Of a stretch of DNA of 64,000 bases, positions 27,748-37,228 are shown in pieces. The stretch covers positions 28,138-92,137 of the forward strand of contig NZ_VICC01000003.1 in assembly GCF_006546825.1 (NCBI RefSeq). Direction: 5' to 3'. The DNA is from Actinomyces oris (GTDB lineage: Bacteria; Actinomycetota; Actinomycetes; Actinomycetales; Actinomycetaceae). Under the pieces are notes generated by a model, which saw only the letters and a program-made list of their open reading frames with translations, made no database searches and was not told the origin of the DNA. Position 1 is the stretch's first letter; every line of letters starts with the position of its first letter. Made by a program: the position numbers and the translations under genes.

Positions 27748-27912
27748 GGTGTGGTTCTCCTGTGTGCTCCCGGAGGTCGTCACCCATCTCCCCCACCTCG
27801 CCTGGTGGCCCCGGCCTCCGAGAACCGGGGGTTGCGGACCCGCGGTGCGGGTGCGCTGGGATGGGTGCTGGAAAGGGCCGTCCAGCTCTCTGGGCGGCCC
27901 GGCGCCGGGGAC

Positions 27913-28026
27913 TCAGCCCTGACGCTGCTTGTGCCGCGGGTTCTCGCAGATGACCATGACGCGGCCGTGGCGACGAATCACCTTGCAGCTGTCACAGATC
28001 TTCTTGACGCTCGGCTTGACCTTCAT
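27913..28026 (-). CDS. rpmJ: 50S ribosomal protein L36 (zinc type)
   Basis: The 37-codon gene starts [16 protein letters not shown]. The zinc ligands C..C, C and H (CDSC, CENPRH) are all present, so this is the zinc-binding form. It ends HKQRQG. It lies between infA and rpsM as expected and has an AGGAACATC-like site upstream. Confidence 0.95.
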   Translation of the reverse strand: MKVKPSVKKICDSCKVIRRHGRVMVICENPRHKQRQG

Positions 28027-28059
28027 GATGTTCCTCCGCCGGCTCTGAGAGCCGACATG

Positions 28060-28281
28060 TCACTTGTACCGGTAGACGATTCGGCCGCGGGACAGGTCGT
28101 AGGGGCTCAGCTCCACGACCACCCGGTCCTCGGGGAGGATGCGGATGTAGTGCTGCCGCATCTTTCCGGAGATGTGCGCGAGCACGACGTGCCCGTTGCT
28201 CAGCTCCACCCGGAACATCGCGTTCGGAAGGGCCTCGACGACCGATCCCTCGACCTCGATGACTCCGTCCTTCTTAGCCAT
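28060..28281 (-). CDS. infA: translation initiation factor IF-1
   Basis: The 73-aa OB-fold protein [20 protein letters not shown]...GRIVYRYK matches IF-1 over its whole length. It blocks the ribosomal A site during initiation. It is the first gene of the infA-rpmJ-rpsM-rpsK-rpoA-rplQ unit, with about 287 bp of upstream space. Confidence 0.98.
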   Translation of the reverse strand: MAKKDGVIEVEGSVVEALPNAMFRVELSNGHVVLAHISGKMRQHYIRILPEDRVVVELSPYDLSRGRIVYRYK

Positions 28282-28568
28282 GTTCCTCCATCGGTGCTTT
28301 CTCGCTCGAGTTCACCCCGACGACGTCGCCGCCGGGCAGTCGCGGTCGCCGTTGCGCAGGCCCACCGCGGGCGGGTCCCCGTTGCCAGGGTCGTGAATGC
28401 GGTATGAGGGCATGCGTCATCGACGGACGCGCGTCCAGCGGATAACTTTACGGCAGACGGCCCGGGCTCCACCATGCCAGATGGCGCGATCACGCGGTGT
28501 TTCCTGACACACCGCAGGCGCGTGCGTCGTCGAGGACGCACCCCCGCAGCAGTTCCCGCATCAGCGAC
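28282..28568 (-). promoter_or_regulatory. intergenic region with a possible infA promoter
   Basis: No gene is seen in 287 bp. A TAAAGT hexamer on the minus strand (28450-28445) fits the loose actinobacterial -10 TANNNT, but no clear -35 is found. A 7-bp hairpin at 28522-28541 lies just past the map stop. Confidence 0.3.
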
Positions 28569-29450
28569 TCAGCCCAGCGCCTTGGGCTCGATGCCGTAGG
28601 GGGCCAGGCCCTCGGCTCCGCCGTCGGGCGCGGTGAGGACCCAGACACCGCCGGGGACGATGGCCACGGTGTGCTCCCACTGGGCGGCGTGGGAGCCGTC
28701 CCGGGTGACGACGGTCCAGCCGTCGTCGAGCTCGCGGGTGGCCGGGCTGCCAGCGGTGAGCATGGGCTCGATGGCCAGCACCATGCCGGGGCGCAGGCGG
28801 GGGCCGCGCCGTTTGACGGAGTAGTTGAGGACGTCGGGGGCCATGTGCATGCTCGTGCCGATACCGTGGCCGACGTACTCCTGAAGGATCCCCAGCTCGT
28901 GGCCCTCCCGCTCGGCCACCTCCGCGACAACGGTCTCGACGGCGTCGCCGACCGCGTTGAGGCACAGCTGGCGCCCCCGCCCCTCCCCCGCTGCGGCGCG
29001 GGCGACGGCGGCAATGGCCTCCCACAGGGCCTGCCGGGTGGTGGTATCCACGAGCCGGTCGGTCTCGCTCAGGTAGGTCCCGCCGACGACAGTGGTGAAG
29101 GCGGCGTCGCCGTGCCACTGAGTGCCGTCCTCGTCGACGATGTAGGCGCCGCAGTCGAAGGTGACCAGGTCGCCGTCGGCCAGAACCCGCTCACCGGGGA
29201 TGCCGTGGACAACCTCCTCGTTGACCGAGATGCACACGGTGGCCGGGTAGTCGTAGTAGCCCAGGAAGTTGGAGTGGGCGCCGGCGGCCTTGATGACCCC
29301 AGCCGAGACGGCGTCGAGCTCGGCGGTGGTGATGCCGGCGCGCACCGCCTCGCGCAAGGCGGCGTGGATGTCGGCGACGACGAGCCCGGCCCGGCGCATG
29401 AGACGAACCTGCTCCGGCGTCTTGATCTGGATCTGTTCGCGTGAGAGCAC
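28569..29450 (-). CDS. map: type I methionine aminopeptidase
   Basis: The enzyme removes N-terminal methionine from nascent proteins. Metal ligands are visible as the Asp of TFDCGAY, the Asp of HGDAAFT, the His of GHGIG, the Glu of AIEPML and the Glu of QWEHTV. At 293 aa it is a type Ia/Ic-like form with an N-terminal addition of only about 30 residues and no SH3-binding zinc motif. GTG 29450 has a GGAGGC just upstream. It follows adk after a hairpin. Confidence 0.95.
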   Translation of the reverse strand: MLSREQIQIKTPEQVRLMRRAGLVVADIHAALREAVRAGITTAELDAVSAGVIKAAGAHSNFLGYYDYPATVCISVNEEVVHGIPGERVLADGDLVTFDCGAYIVDEDGTQWHGDAAFTTVVGGTYLSETDRLVDTTTRQALWEAIAAVARAAAGEGRGRQLCLNAVGDAVETVVAEVAEREGHELGILQEYVGHGIGTSMHMAPDVLNYSVKRRGPRLRPGMVLAIEPMLTAGSPATRELDDGWTVVTRDGSHAAQWEHTVAIVPGGVWVLTAPDGGAEGLAPYGIEPKALG

Positions 29451-29539
29451 GGGTGCCTCCTGGGGTCGTGTGTAGCGGGCTGGGCCTGGGGCGGTTCCGG
29501 CTCCCCCGTCAGGGACGGGGACGGGCCGGAGCATGCGCA

Positions 29540-29571
29540 GGCGGGTCGTCCGCGTGAGCAGACGACCCGCC
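29540..29571 (-). terminator. hairpin between adk and map
   Basis: A perfect 11-bp stem (29540-29550 with 29561-29571) with a 10-nt loop, 14 bases after the adk stop. It may be a partial terminator lowering map expression. Confidence 0.6.
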
Positions 29572-29585
29572 GGTGAGCGTGGGCT

Positions 29586-30173
29586 TCAGGAGCCGGTGAT
29601 GCCGCGGGAGGCGAGGGCCTCCATGATGCGGCCGGTGACGACGTCGATCTCGCCCATGCCGTCGACCTGAACCAGCAGGTCGCGCTCGGCGTAGAGCCCG
29701 GCCAGCGGCGCCGTGGACTCGGCGTAGACCTCGAGGCGGCGGCGGATGACCGGCTCGGTGTCGTCGGCGCGCCCCTGCTCGCCGGCCCGCTTGAGCAGGC
29801 GGGCGACGACGGCCTCGGCGTCGGCGGTAATCTCGACGACGACGTCGAGGGCCAGGCCCGAGGCCTTCAGCATGGAGTCGAGCTCTCCGACCTGGGCCGT
29901 GGTGCGCGGGTAGCCGTCCAGGAGGAATCCGTTCTCACAGTCGGCCTGGGCGATGCGGTCGGCCACCATGGCGTTGGTGATGGAGTCGGGGACGTACTCG
30001 CCCTTGTCCATGTAGGCCTTGGCCTGGGTGCCGAGCTCGGTGGCGCCGGCGACGTTGGCGCGGAAGATGTCTCCGGTGGAGATGGCCGGGATGTTCAGGC
30101 GCTCGGCGATCCGGGCGGCCTGGGTGCCCTTACCCGCTCCGGGGGGACCGAGAAGAACCATGCGTGCGCTCAT
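29586..30173 (-). CDS. adk: adenylate kinase
   Basis: Adk interconverts ATP+AMP and 2 ADP. The P-loop GPPGAGKGT is at residues 9-17 and GFLLDGYPRT is present. The lid is the short, zinc-free form found in actinobacteria (LLKRAGEQGRADDTEPVI), giving 195 aa. Its ATG overlaps the secY stop by four bases (ATGA), so expression is coupled. Confidence 0.97.
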   Translation of the reverse strand: MSARMVLLGPPGAGKGTQAARIAERLNIPAISTGDIFRANVAGATELGTQAKAYMDKGEYVPDSITNAMVADRIAQADCENGFLLDGYPRTTAQVGELDSMLKASGLALDVVVEITADAEAVVARLLKRAGEQGRADDTEPVIRRRLEVYAESTAPLAGLYAERDLLVQVDGMGEIDVVTGRIMEALASRGITGS

Positions 30174-31471
30174 GACAAGAACCCTTCGTAGTGACGCTGC
30201 TGCAGCTGGGAGTTGACTTCCTTGACGGTCTGGAGGCCCACACCCACCATGATGAGGATAGTGGTTCCACCGAAGGGCAGGTGCTGAGCCAGGTCCAGCC
30301 AGATGACGGCGAGCGTCGGGATGAGGGCGAGGACCACCAGGTAGATGGAGCCGGCCGTCGTAATGCGGTTGATGACGTAGGACAGGTAGCGCACGGTGGG
30401 CTCGCCGGCGCGGATGCCGGGGATGAAGCCGCCGTAGCGCTTCATGTTGTCCGCGATCTCCTCGGCGTCGAAGGTGATGGCCGTGTAGAAGAAGGCGAAG
30501 AACAGGATGAGGACGCCGTAGGCGGTCAGATAGATCGGGCTCGTCTGCTGCAGGTTGGTCAGAATCCACTGCACCCACTTGCTCGTCTGGTTTCCGAAGC
30601 CGGCGATGAGCTGGGGCATGGCCAGGATCGAGGAGGCGAAGATGACGGGGATGACGCCGGCGGTGTTGATCTTGACCGGGATGTAGGTGGTCGAGCCGCC
30701 GTACTGGCGACGCCCGATCATCCGCTTGGCGTACTGCACGGGGATGCGCCTCTGGGCCTGCTCGATGTACACGACCGCGAGGGTGGCCAGGAGGACGACG
30801 GCCACGATGATGGCGAAGTTGGCCGCGCCGTTGTTGCCTCCGGCGATGGAGAACATGTTGGAGGGGAACTGGGCCACGATGGAGGTGAAGATGAGCAGCG
30901 ACATGCCGTTGCCGATGCCGCGCTCGGTGATGAGCTCACCCAGCCACATGATGAGGCCGGTGCCGGCGGTCATGGTGATGATGATGAGCAGCGGGGTGAC
31001 GATCGAGTCGCCGGCGATGATGTGCTGGGCCCTGGCGCACCCCTGGAAGAGCTGACCGCTCTTGGCCGTGGCCACGATGGTGCTGGACTGCAGCAGTCCC
31101 AGGCCGATGGTGAGGTAGCGGGTGTACTCGGTGAGTTTGGCGGTGCCCGCCTGCCCCTCCTTGTGGAGCTCCTCGAAGCGGGGGATGACGACCCGCAGGA
31201 GCTGGATGATGATGGAGGCGGTGATGTAGGGCATGATGCCCAGCGCGAAGACGCTCAGCTGGAGCAGCGCACCACCGGAGAAGACGTTGACCAGGCTGAG
31301 GAGGTTCTGGTCCTTGCCGGCCTCCCCGATGCAGTACTTGGCGTTGGCCAGGTTGACGCCGGGCGCCGGCAGGATCGACCCGAGCCGGAACAGGGCCATG
31401 ATGCCGAGGGTGAAGAGCAGCTTCGCCCTGAGGTCTGGCGTTCTGAACGCCTGAGTGAACGCGCTGAGCAC
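30170..31471 (-). CDS. secY: protein translocase subunit SecY
   Basis: The 433-aa protein has about ten membrane helices and forms the Sec channel. It contains FRLGSILPAPGV, a plug region, GIGNGMSLLIF and the late cytosolic loop with NMKRYGGFIPGIRAGEPT. It starts its own unit (secY-adk-map) downstream of rplO, with 353 bp between them holding a terminator and a -10-like element. Confidence 0.97.
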   Translation of the reverse strand: MLSAFTQAFRTPDLRAKLLFTLGIMALFRLGSILPAPGVNLANAKYCIGEAGKDQNLLSLVNVFSGGALLQLSVFALGIMPYITASIIIQLLRVVIPRFEELHKEGQAGTAKLTEYTRYLTIGLGLLQSSTIVATAKSGQLFQGCARAQHIIAGDSIVTPLLIIITMTAGTGLIMWLGELITERGIGNGMSLLIFTSIVAQFPSNMFSIAGGNNGAANFAIIVAVVLLATLAVVYIEQAQRRIPVQYAKRMIGRRQYGGSTTYIPVKINTAGVIPVIFASSILAMPQLIAGFGNQTSKWVQWILTNLQQTSPIYLTAYGVLILFFAFFYTAITFDAEEIADNMKRYGGFIPGIRAGEPTVRYLSYVINRITTAGSIYLVVLALIPTLAVIWLDLAQHLPFGGTTILIMVGVGLQTVKEVNSQLQQRHYEGFLS

Positions 31472-31548
31472 TCGATCTCCTGTGGACTCGGGGGTGGGTT
31501 CGGCCTTGCGGGCAGCAAGGCGGAGCGCAGGGGAACTGCGCCCGGCCC

Positions 31549-31554
31549 AGACTA
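31549..31554 (-). promoter_or_regulatory. possible -10 element of secY
   Basis: TAGTCT on the minus strand, 78 bases before the secY start, matches the common actinobacterial -10 form TAGNCT. No convincing -35 was found. Confidence 0.35.
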
Positions 31555-31712
31555 CCCCGCCGAGCTCGCCACCTGGGCGCTGAGATGGGCTTGCAACGTG
31601 GCTGGGGTGCGGGTTTTCTCACGTCTCGTCCCGGTGTGGTTGCCCGGGGTGATCCAAGGCACCCGGCCGCAAGTGCGCAGGAGCCGCCGTGCGGTGCGAC
31701 GCCCGCGCGCGA

Positions 31713-31754
31713 CAGACCCCGGCGGCCCAGGTTTCCCTGGACCGCCGGGGTCTG
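31713..31754 (-). terminator. terminator downstream of rplO
   Basis: A perfect 13-bp outer stem (31713-31725 with 31742-31754) is extended inward by five more pairs after a one-base mismatch, about 70 bases after the rplO stop. Confidence 0.75.
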
Positions 31755-31824
31755 TGATGTCGCTACTCGTCAGGGCCGCGCCGTCGGGGTGTCACCACCC
31801 GTGCCGGGCTCGGCCCGACGACGT

Positions 31825-32301
31825 TCAGCGCGTGGCGATGGTGCCGCCGGCGGCCTCGATCTTCTCCTTGGCGGAGCCGGACCAGGCGTCGACCGTGAGC
31901 GTCAGGGCCACGGTGACGTCGCCGCCGCCGAGAACCTTGACGAGCTGGTTCTTGCGAACCGCACCCTTGGCGACGAGGTCCTCCACGGTCACCGTGCCGC
32001 CCTCGGGGAACAGCTCGGCGATGCGGCCGACGTTCACGGGCTGGAACTCGACCCGGTTGGGGTTGCGGAAGCCGCGCAGCTTGGGAAGACGCATGTGCAG
32101 CGGCATCTGGCCACCCTCGAAACCAGGACGGACCTGGTAACGAGCCTTGGTGCCCTTGGTACCGCGACCGGCGGTCTTACCCTTGGACGCCTCACCACGA
32201 CCCACGCGGGTCTTGGCCTTCTTGGCGCCGGGGGCGGGACGCAGGTGGTGCAGCTTGACGACGCGCACCTTCTCCTCCTGCGTGTTCTCGGTGTCAGCCA
32301 T
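31825..32301 (-). CDS. rplO: 50S ribosomal protein L15
   Basis: The 158-aa L15 has [20 protein letters not shown] and the Gly/Lys-rich [10 protein letters not shown] segment. An N-terminal extension of about ten acidic residues is present. It is the last gene of the rplN-rplO unit, beginning one base beyond the rpmD stop region. Confidence 0.97.
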   Translation of the reverse strand: MADTENTQEEKVRVVKLHHLRPAPGAKKAKTRVGRGEASKGKTAGRGTKGTKARYQVRPGFEGGQMPLHMRLPKLRGFRNPNRVEFQPVNVGRIAELFPEGGTVTVEDLVAKGAVRKNQLVKVLGGGDVTVALTLTVDAWSGSAKEKIEAAGGTIATR

Positions 32302-32302
32302 C

Positions 32303-32509
32303 TCAGACCTCCTCAACGGTGACCAGGTGGTGCACCGTGGCAATCAGGCCGCGCACGCTGGGGCTGTCCTCGCGCACGACGGACTGGCGGATCTTGCGCA
32401 GACCCAGGGTCTTGAGGGACTCGCGCTGGCGGTGGGTGCCCCCGATGCCAGAGCGGACCTGAGTGACCTTGAGCTGCTTGGTCATCTGCTTCGATGCGGA
32501 CTCAGCCAT
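32303..32509 (-). CDS. rpmD: 50S ribosomal protein L30
   Basis: The 68-aa protein has [13 protein letters not shown] and [12 protein letters not shown], typical of L30. ATG 32509 overlaps the rpsE stop (TGATG), and a GTG three bases earlier is also in frame. It is translationally coupled between rpsE and rplO. Confidence 0.95.
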   Translation of the reverse strand: MAESASKQMTKQLKVTQVRSGIGGTHRQRESLKTLGLRKIRQSVVREDSPSVRGLIATVHHLVTVEEV

Positions 32510-33216
32510 CACGCACCCACTCCTTCAGCGGCCTTCTCGGCCTCCTGCTTCTCAGCCTGAGCGCGCTTGTCGGCCTCGCCCTCGGCGCGGGCCCGCAGCA
32601 TGGACTGCGGGGCGACGTCCTCCAGGGGCAGGCCACGGCGGGCCGCAACGGCCTCGGGCTGCTCCAGCTGCTTGAGGGCGTCCACCGTGGCGTGCACGAT
32701 GTTGATCGCGTTGGAGGAGCCCAGCGACTTGGACAGGATGTCGTGGACACCGGCGCAGTCCAGCACGGCGCGCACCGGACCGCCGGCGATAACACCGGTA
32801 CCGGGGGACGCCGGGCGCAGGAGGACGACTCCGGCGGAGTCCTCACCCTGGACCAGGTGCGGGATGGTGCGGCGGATCATCGGGACGTGGAAGAAGTTCT
32901 TCTTCGCGATCTCGACGGCCTTGGCGATGGCGGAGGGAACTTCCTTCGCCTTGCCGTAGCCCACGCCGACGGTGCCCTCACCGTCACCGACGACCACGAG
33001 GGCCGTGAAGGTGAAACGGCGGCCGCCCTTGACGACCTTGGACACGCGGTTGATGGTGACGACGCGCTCGATGTACTTGTCGTCGTTGCCGCGACCACGG
33101 TCGCGGCGGTCGTTGTTGCGGTCGCGGCGGCCGCGGCCCTCGCCCCGGCGCTCGTCGTTCTCGCGCTGGGCCGAGCCGTCGGACGACGCGGACCTGTCTC
33201 GCTGCGGTGCAGCCAT
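32509..33216 (-). CDS. rpsE: 30S ribosomal protein S5
   Basis: The core ([36 protein letters not shown]) is complete and contributes to decoding fidelity. At 235 aa it is long. There is an N-terminal extension of about 47 residues rich in Arg, Asp, Asn and Gly, and a C-terminal Ala/Glu-rich tail, both probably disordered. Coupled downstream to rpmD. Confidence 0.96.
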   Translation of the reverse strand: MAAPQRDRSASSDGSAQRENDERRGEGRGRRDRNNDRRDRGRGNDDKYIERVVTINRVSKVVKGGRRFTFTALVVVGDGEGTVGVGYGKAKEVPSAIAKAVEIAKKNFFHVPMIRRTIPHLVQGEDSAGVVLLRPASPGTGVIAGGPVRAVLDCAGVHDILSKSLGSSNAINIVHATVDALKQLEQPEAVAARRGLPLEDVAPQSMLRARAEGEADKRAQAEKQEAEKAAEGVGA

Positions 33217-33250
33217 CAGATGTTCCTCTGCTTTCTCGTCGTCTTAGTGC

Positions 33251-33631
33251 TCACAGCTTCAGGCCGCCCTCACGGGCGCCCTCGGCGACGGCCGCGACAC
33301 GGCCGTGGTACTTGTTGCCGCCGCGGTCGAACACGACTGCCTCGATGCCCAGCGCCTTGGCGCGCTCGGCGATGAGCTCGCCGACCTTGTGGGCGGCGCC
33401 CACCTTGTGGCCCTCGACGCCCTTGGCGGCCTCCTCCAAGGTGGAGGCGGCGCACAGGGTGTGGCCGATGGTGTCGTCCACGACCTGAGCCACCATGTGG
33501 CGGTTGGACCGGGTGACCACCAGGCGGGGACGCTCGGGCGTGCCGGAGATGTGCTTGCGCACGCGCTGGTGACGGATCTTGCGGGCGATGGCGCGGGGGT
33601 TGCCCTTGCCCCTCTTGATCGAGTAAGCCAT
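33251..33631 (-). CDS. rplR: 50S ribosomal protein L18
   Basis: L18 carries 5S rRNA to the 50S subunit. The 126-aa protein has [18 protein letters not shown] and [14 protein letters not shown], typical motifs. ATG 33631 ([11 protein letters not shown]) is preferred. A GTG two codons upstream overlaps the rplF stop. Confidence 0.96.
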   Translation of the reverse strand: MAYSIKRGKGNPRAIARKIRHQRVRKHISGTPERPRLVVTRSNRHMVAQVVDDTIGHTLCAASTLEEAAKGVEGHKVGAAHKVGELIAERAKALGIEAVVFDRGGNKYHGRVAAVAEGAREGGLKL

Positions 33632-33633
33632 GG

Positions 33634-34173
33634 TCACTTACCAGCCTTTCCGACCTTGCGGCGCACGTTCTCGCCGGCGTAGCGCACGCCCTTGCCCTTG
33701 TAGGGCTCCGGCGGACGGATCTTGCGAATGTTCGCCGCGACCTCGCCGACCTGCTCCTTGGAGATACCGGAGACGGTGATCTTCAGGTTGCCGTCAACCG
33801 TGAAGGTGATGCCCTCGGGGGGCTCAACGGTCACGGTGTGAGAGAAGCCGAGGGAGAGCTCGATGCTCTGGCCCTTGGCGGCGACGCGGTAACCGGTGCC
33901 GACGATCTCGAGCTGCTTGGAGTAGCCCTCGGTGACGCCGATCACCATGTTGTTGATGAGGGTGCGCGACAGTCCGTGCAGCGAGCGCGAGCGGCGCTCG
34001 TCGTCGGGGCGCGTGACCAGGATGGAGCCGTCCTCCTGGCGGGTGACGCTCAGGGGCTCGCTGATCGTGCGGGACAGGGTGCCCTTGGGGCCCTTGACCG
34101 TCACGTCCTGGCCGTCGATGGTGACGTCCACTCCGGCAGGAACCGGAACGGGGAGCCGTCCAATACGAGACAT
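33634..34173 (-). CDS. rplF: 50S ribosomal protein L6
   Basis: The 179-aa L6 starts [17 protein letters not shown], contains two RNA-binding lobes, and has [13 protein letters not shown] near the end, an essentially universal motif. It sits near the sarcin-ricin loop and is adjacent to rpsH and rplR in the spc-type unit. Confidence 0.97.
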   Translation of the reverse strand: MSRIGRLPVPVPAGVDVTIDGQDVTVKGPKGTLSRTISEPLSVTRQEDGSILVTRPDDERRSRSLHGLSRTLINNMVIGVTEGYSKQLEIVGTGYRVAAKGQSIELSLGFSHTVTVEPPEGITFTVDGNLKITVSGISKEQVGEVAANIRKIRPPEPYKGKGVRYAGENVRRKVGKAGK

Positions 34174-34194
34174 GGTTTTCCTCCGTTCCTTCTC

Positions 34195-34593
34195 TTACCA
34201 GACGTAGGCGAGGACTTCGCCGCCCACGCCACGCGACTCGGCCTGCTTGTCGGTCAGGAGGCCGGAGGAGGTGGACAGGATCGCCACTCCCAGGCCGCCG
34301 AGGACCTTGGGCAGGTTGGTGGACTTGGCGTAGACGCGCAGGCCGGGCTTGGAGATCCGGCGCAGGCCCTGGATGGCCCGCTGGCGGTTGGCTCCGTACT
34401 TGAGGCTCAGCGTGAGCGTCTTGCCGACCTCGGCGTCCGTGACCTCGTAGCCGGCGATGTAGCCCTCGGCCTTGAGCATCTCGGCGATGTTCACCTTGAG
34501 CTTGCTCGACGGCATCGACACGGTGTCGTGGTAGGCGCTGTTTGCGTTGCGCAGACGGGTCAGCATGTCTGCGATGGGGTCTGTCATTGTCAT
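34195..34593 (-). CDS. rpsH: 30S ribosomal protein S8
   Basis: The 132-aa S8 has [16 protein letters not shown] and the C-terminal [20 protein letters not shown], the rRNA-binding signature. In many bacteria S8 autoregulates the spc operon. No obvious mimic of its rRNA site was sought successfully here. Confidence 0.97.
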   Translation of the reverse strand: MTMTDPIADMLTRLRNANSAYHDTVSMPSSKLKVNIAEMLKAEGYIAGYEVTDAEVGKTLTLSLKYGANRQRAIQGLRRISKPGLRVYAKSTNLPKVLGGLGVAILSTSSGLLTDKQAESRGVGGEVLAYVW

Positions 34594-34651
34594 GAGTGGG
34601 CCTTAGCCCTTCCTCGTCGTGGTTTCCTCAGCGGACCTGCGACGTAAGTTC

Positions 34652-34837
34652 TTACCAGCTGGACTTGCTCACGCCCGGGAGCTCGCCGCGAAGGGCCATC
34701 TCACGCAGGCAGATACGGCACAGGCCGAACTTGCGGTAGACCGAGTGCGGGCGGCCGCAGCGCTGGCAGCGCGTGTAGGCACGGACACCGAACTTGGGCT
34801 TGCGGTTCGCCTTCTCAATCAGTGCGGTCTTCGCCAT
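34652..34837 (-). CDS. rpsZ: 30S ribosomal protein S14, type Z
   Basis: The short 61-aa form has the zinc ligands [20 protein letters not shown] (C..C and C..C). It starts [21 protein letters not shown]. This is the zinc-dependent variant that sits in the spc operon. A zinc-free paralogue, if any, would be elsewhere. Confidence 0.97.
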   Translation of the reverse strand: MAKTALIEKANRKPKFGVRAYTRCQRCGRPHSVYRKFGLCRICLREMALRGELPGVSKSSW

Positions 34838-34838
34838 C

Positions 34839-35402
34839 TCACTTCTCCTTGAAGGGGAAGCCGAGCTGCTTGAGCAGCGAGCGGGCCTCCTCGTCGGTCT
34901 TGGCCGTGGTCACCACGGTGATGTCCATGCCGCGGACGCGGTCGATCTGGTCCTGGTCGATCTCGTGGAAGACAGCCTGCTCGGTCAGACCGAAGGTGTA
35001 GTTGCCGTTCCCGTCGAACTGCTTGGGGCTCAGACCGCGGAAGTCGCGGATACGGGGCAGCGAGATCGAGACCAGACGGTCCAGGAACTCCCACATGCGG
35101 TCGCCGCGCAGCGTGGAGTGCGCGCCGATCGGCATACCCTCACGCAGCTTGAACTGCGCGATGGACTTGCGGGCCCGGGTGACCTGGGGCTTCTGGCCGG
35201 TGATGGCGGCGAGGTCGCGCACGGCTCCCTCGATCATCTTGGAGTCGTGGGCGGCCTCGCCCACACCCATGTTGACGACAACCTTGACGACGCGCCCGAC
35301 CTCCATCACGTTGCCGTGCTGGAACTCCTTGAGCAGGGCGGGGCGCACCTCCTCGGTGTACTTCGTCTTGAGACGGGGGGTGGTCTTCTCAGCCATGGTC
35401 AC
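34839..35402 (-). CDS. rplE: 50S ribosomal protein L5
   Basis: The 187-aa L5 has [27 protein letters not shown] and [15 protein letters not shown], all typical. It binds 5S rRNA and contacts P-site tRNA. The start overlaps the rplX stop, so the genes are coupled. Confidence 0.97.
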   Translation of the reverse strand: MTMAEKTTPRLKTKYTEEVRPALLKEFQHGNVMEVGRVVKVVVNMGVGEAAHDSKMIEGAVRDLAAITGQKPQVTRARKSIAQFKLREGMPIGAHSTLRGDRMWEFLDRLVSISLPRIRDFRGLSPKQFDGNGNYTFGLTEQAVFHEIDQDQIDRVRGMDITVVTTAKTDEEARSLLKQLGFPFKEK

Positions 35403-35743
35403 AGGTCCTCCCCGCTCTTCTTGGCGTAACGCACGCGGACGGTGCGCTTGCGGCCGTCGGGACGCACGCCCTCCTCGACTCGGAAGCCCACGCGGGTGCG
35501 CTTCTTCGTCTTGGGGTCGACGAGCATGACGTTGGAGGCGTGGATGGGCGCCTCAACGGTCTCGATGCCGCCGGTGCGGGCGCCCTGCTGGGACTGCCCC
35601 ACCTTGGTGTGCTTGGTCACGCGCTGGACGCCCTCGACGATGACACGGTCAGTGCCCTTGAGGACCTCCAGAACGCGGCCGGTCTTGCCCTTGTCCTTAC
35701 CGGCGATGACGATGACCTGGTCGCCCTTCTTGATGCGTGCCAT
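35399..35743 (-). CDS. rplX: 50S ribosomal protein L24
   Basis: The 114-aa protein opens [22 protein letters not shown] with a KOW motif, the L24 signature, needed to start 50S assembly. It sits between rplN and rplE with a two-base gap on one side and a four-base overlap on the other. Confidence 0.97.
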   Translation of the reverse strand: MARIKKGDQVIVIAGKDKGKTGRVLEVLKGTDRVIVEGVQRVTKHTKVGQSQQGARTGGIETVEAPIHASNVMLVDPKTKKRTRVGFRVEEGVRPDGRKRTVRVRYAKKSGEDL

Positions 35744-35745
35744 GT

Positions 35746-36114
35746 TCAGATCACCTCCGGGGCGAGCGAGACGATGCGCATGAACTTCTTCTCACGAAGC
35801 TCACGGCCGACGGGGCCGAAGATGCGCGTACCGCGCGGCTCCCCATCGTTCTTGAGGATGACGGCGGCGTTCTCGTCGAAGCGGATGTATGAGCCGTCGG
35901 GACGACGACGCTCCTTGCGGGCACGCACGACGACGGCCTTGACGACCTCGCCCTTCTTCACGTTGCCGCCGGGAATGGCGTCCTTGACGGTGGCGACGAT
36001 CGTGTCGCCGATACCCGCATAGCGCCGACCCGATCCACCGAGAACACGGATGCAAAGGATCTCCTTGGCACCGGTGTTGTCGGCGACCTTCAGTCGCGAC
36101 TCCTGCTGGATCAT
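35746..36114 (-). CDS. rplN: 50S ribosomal protein L14
   Basis: The 122-aa L14 opens [20 protein letters not shown] and ends [12 protein letters not shown], both near-invariant. It lies at the 30S-50S interface. It is the first gene of the spc-type unit, separated from rpsQ by 578 bp, so it must have its own promoter. Confidence 0.97.
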   Translation of the reverse strand: MIQQESRLKVADNTGAKEILCIRVLGGSGRRYAGIGDTIVATVKDAIPGGNVKKGEVVKAVVVRARKERRRPDGSYIRFDENAAVILKNDGEPRGTRIFGPVGRELREKKFMRIVSLAPEVI

Positions 36115-36323
36115 TGAGTGTTCTCCTGTCGTCGAGCCGGTTCTCAGGAAGCTCCTGAGCCTGGCCGAACGTTCTTCTGGTCTTGCACACGTCTCCCCCG
36201 GCCGCAGGCCGCACGATGCTGACCCAGGGATAGGGGATTCCCGCGGTACGTTGTCCCGACAGACACAGGCGCATACTGCACGAGGTCTCTGCCGGGCGCA
36301 CCGAGGGCGCGCGCAACTCCGTT

Positions 36324-36329
36324 AGCCTA
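36324..36329 (-). promoter_or_regulatory. possible -10 element of the rplN unit
   Basis: TAGGCT on the minus strand, about 210 bases before rplN. Seven bases upstream lies TGATGCGGCG (36346-36337), a 10-mer also found in the same position before the possible rpsL promoter. Confidence 0.4.
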
Positions 36330-36475
36330 GTCCAGCCGCCGCATCACGCGGAACCTGAGATGACCAGCCCGCCCTGTGCCTTTGCTCACCGGCTTTTCCC
36401 GGGCCTCCCCCACCGGCACCCCGAAGCACCTGGCCGTCCTGTCAGCCCCTGATCGACAACGTACCTGCCCGCCGA

Positions 36476-36566
36476 GGACTGCGTTGCCCCCCAGACGACT
36501 GGGGTACGACCATCGTCCTTTGGGGGAACAGGACGTCCCCGTCGCACACCGCAGTCCCCGATCCGC
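36476..36566. repeat. nested palindromic element, copy B
   Basis: GGACTGCG (36476-36483) is inverted at 36550-36557, enclosing a second imperfect hairpin (about 36483-36529) with runs of C and G. Its plan and its GTCCCCGATC end resemble the element at 24615-24720. Confidence 0.4.
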
Positions 36567-36611
36567 TACTTGACTGTCGGCCGTGATTGACAGGACCCGC
36601 CGTCAACAACG

Positions 36612-36651
36612 CCGACGCCGCAGCCTCCCGGGTGGGATGCTGCGGCGTCGG
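36612..36651 (-). terminator. terminator downstream of rpsQ
   Basis: A perfect 13-bp stem (36612-36624 with 36639-36651) encloses a 14-nt loop, 41 bases after rpsQ. It ends the S10 unit. Confidence 0.8.
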
Positions 36652-36692
36652 TGGCCGTCTCGACGTCGTCGAGGACGGCGTTCAGCCGAGGG

Positions 36693-36986
36693 TCACTTGG
36701 CGCGCTCGAGGATCTCCAGGAGGCGGAAGTGCTTGGTGGCGCTCAGCGGGCGGGTCTCCATGATGGAAACGAGATCGCCGACGCCGGCCTCGTTGTTCTC
36801 GTCGTGGACCTTGACCTTCTTGGAGCGACGGAGGACCTTGCCGTACAGGGAGTGCTTGTAGCGCTCCTCGACGAGGACGACAACCGTCTTGTCCATCTTG
36901 TCGGAGACGACGTAGCCGCGACGCACCTTGCGCTGGGGGCGCTCGGTGGACTGCTCGACGTTCTCAGTGCTGGTCTGCTCGCTCAC
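36693..36986 (-). CDS. rpsQ: 30S ribosomal protein S17
   Basis: The 97-aa protein has [18 protein letters not shown] and an OB-fold typical of S17, which helps 16S rRNA folding. A short Glu/Thr-rich N-terminal extension is present. It overlaps the rpmC stop by four bases and ends the S10 unit. Confidence 0.96.
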   Translation of the reverse strand: MSEQTSTENVEQSTERPQRKVRRGYVVSDKMDKTVVVLVEERYKHSLYGKVLRRSKKVKVHDENNEAGVGDLVSIMETRPLSATKHFRLLEILERAK

Positions 36987-37228
36987 TTGGACTCCTCCGT
37001 GCTCGGGGCGGTGCGAATACCGAGCTCACGCTCGCGCACGATCGTGTAGATGCGGGCGATGTCGCGACGCACAGCCTTGAGACGTCCGTGGTCCTCGAGC
37101 TGGCCGGTCGCCGAGGCGAACCGGAGGTTGAACAGCTCGGCCTTGGCCTTGGAGAGCTCCTCGGAGAGGCGCTCGTTGTCCATGCCGTCGAGGTCGGCGG
37201 GGGTCAGGCCCTTGGAACCGATTGCCAT
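36983..37228 (-). CDS. rpmC: 50S ribosomal protein L29
   Basis: The 81-aa L29 has [24 protein letters not shown] and [18 protein letters not shown], the helical hairpin of the family near the exit tunnel. It is overlapped by one base with rplP and by four with rpsQ. Confidence 0.96.
   Translation of the reverse strand: MAIGSKGLTPADLDGMDNERLSEELSKAKAELFNLRFASATGQLEDHGRLKAVRRDIARIYTIVRERELGIRTAPSTEESK

Larger units (their letters stand above)
31472..31824. other. 353-bp gap between rplO and secY
   Basis: The stretch carries the rplO terminator (31713-31754) and a possible secY promoter element at 31549-31554. No gene was seen in the remainder. Confidence 0.6.
36115..36692. other. 578-bp gap between rpsQ and rplN
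   Basis: In most bacteria rpsQ and rplN are nearly contiguous. Here the gap holds a terminator for rpsQ, a nested palindrome and a possible promoter for rplN. No gene was found. Confidence 0.7.

Noticed and set aside
30191..32140. Long plus-strand open frame across secY and its leader
   Set aside because: Antisense to SecY and L15, which are certain; composition is typical of a high-GC shadow frame.
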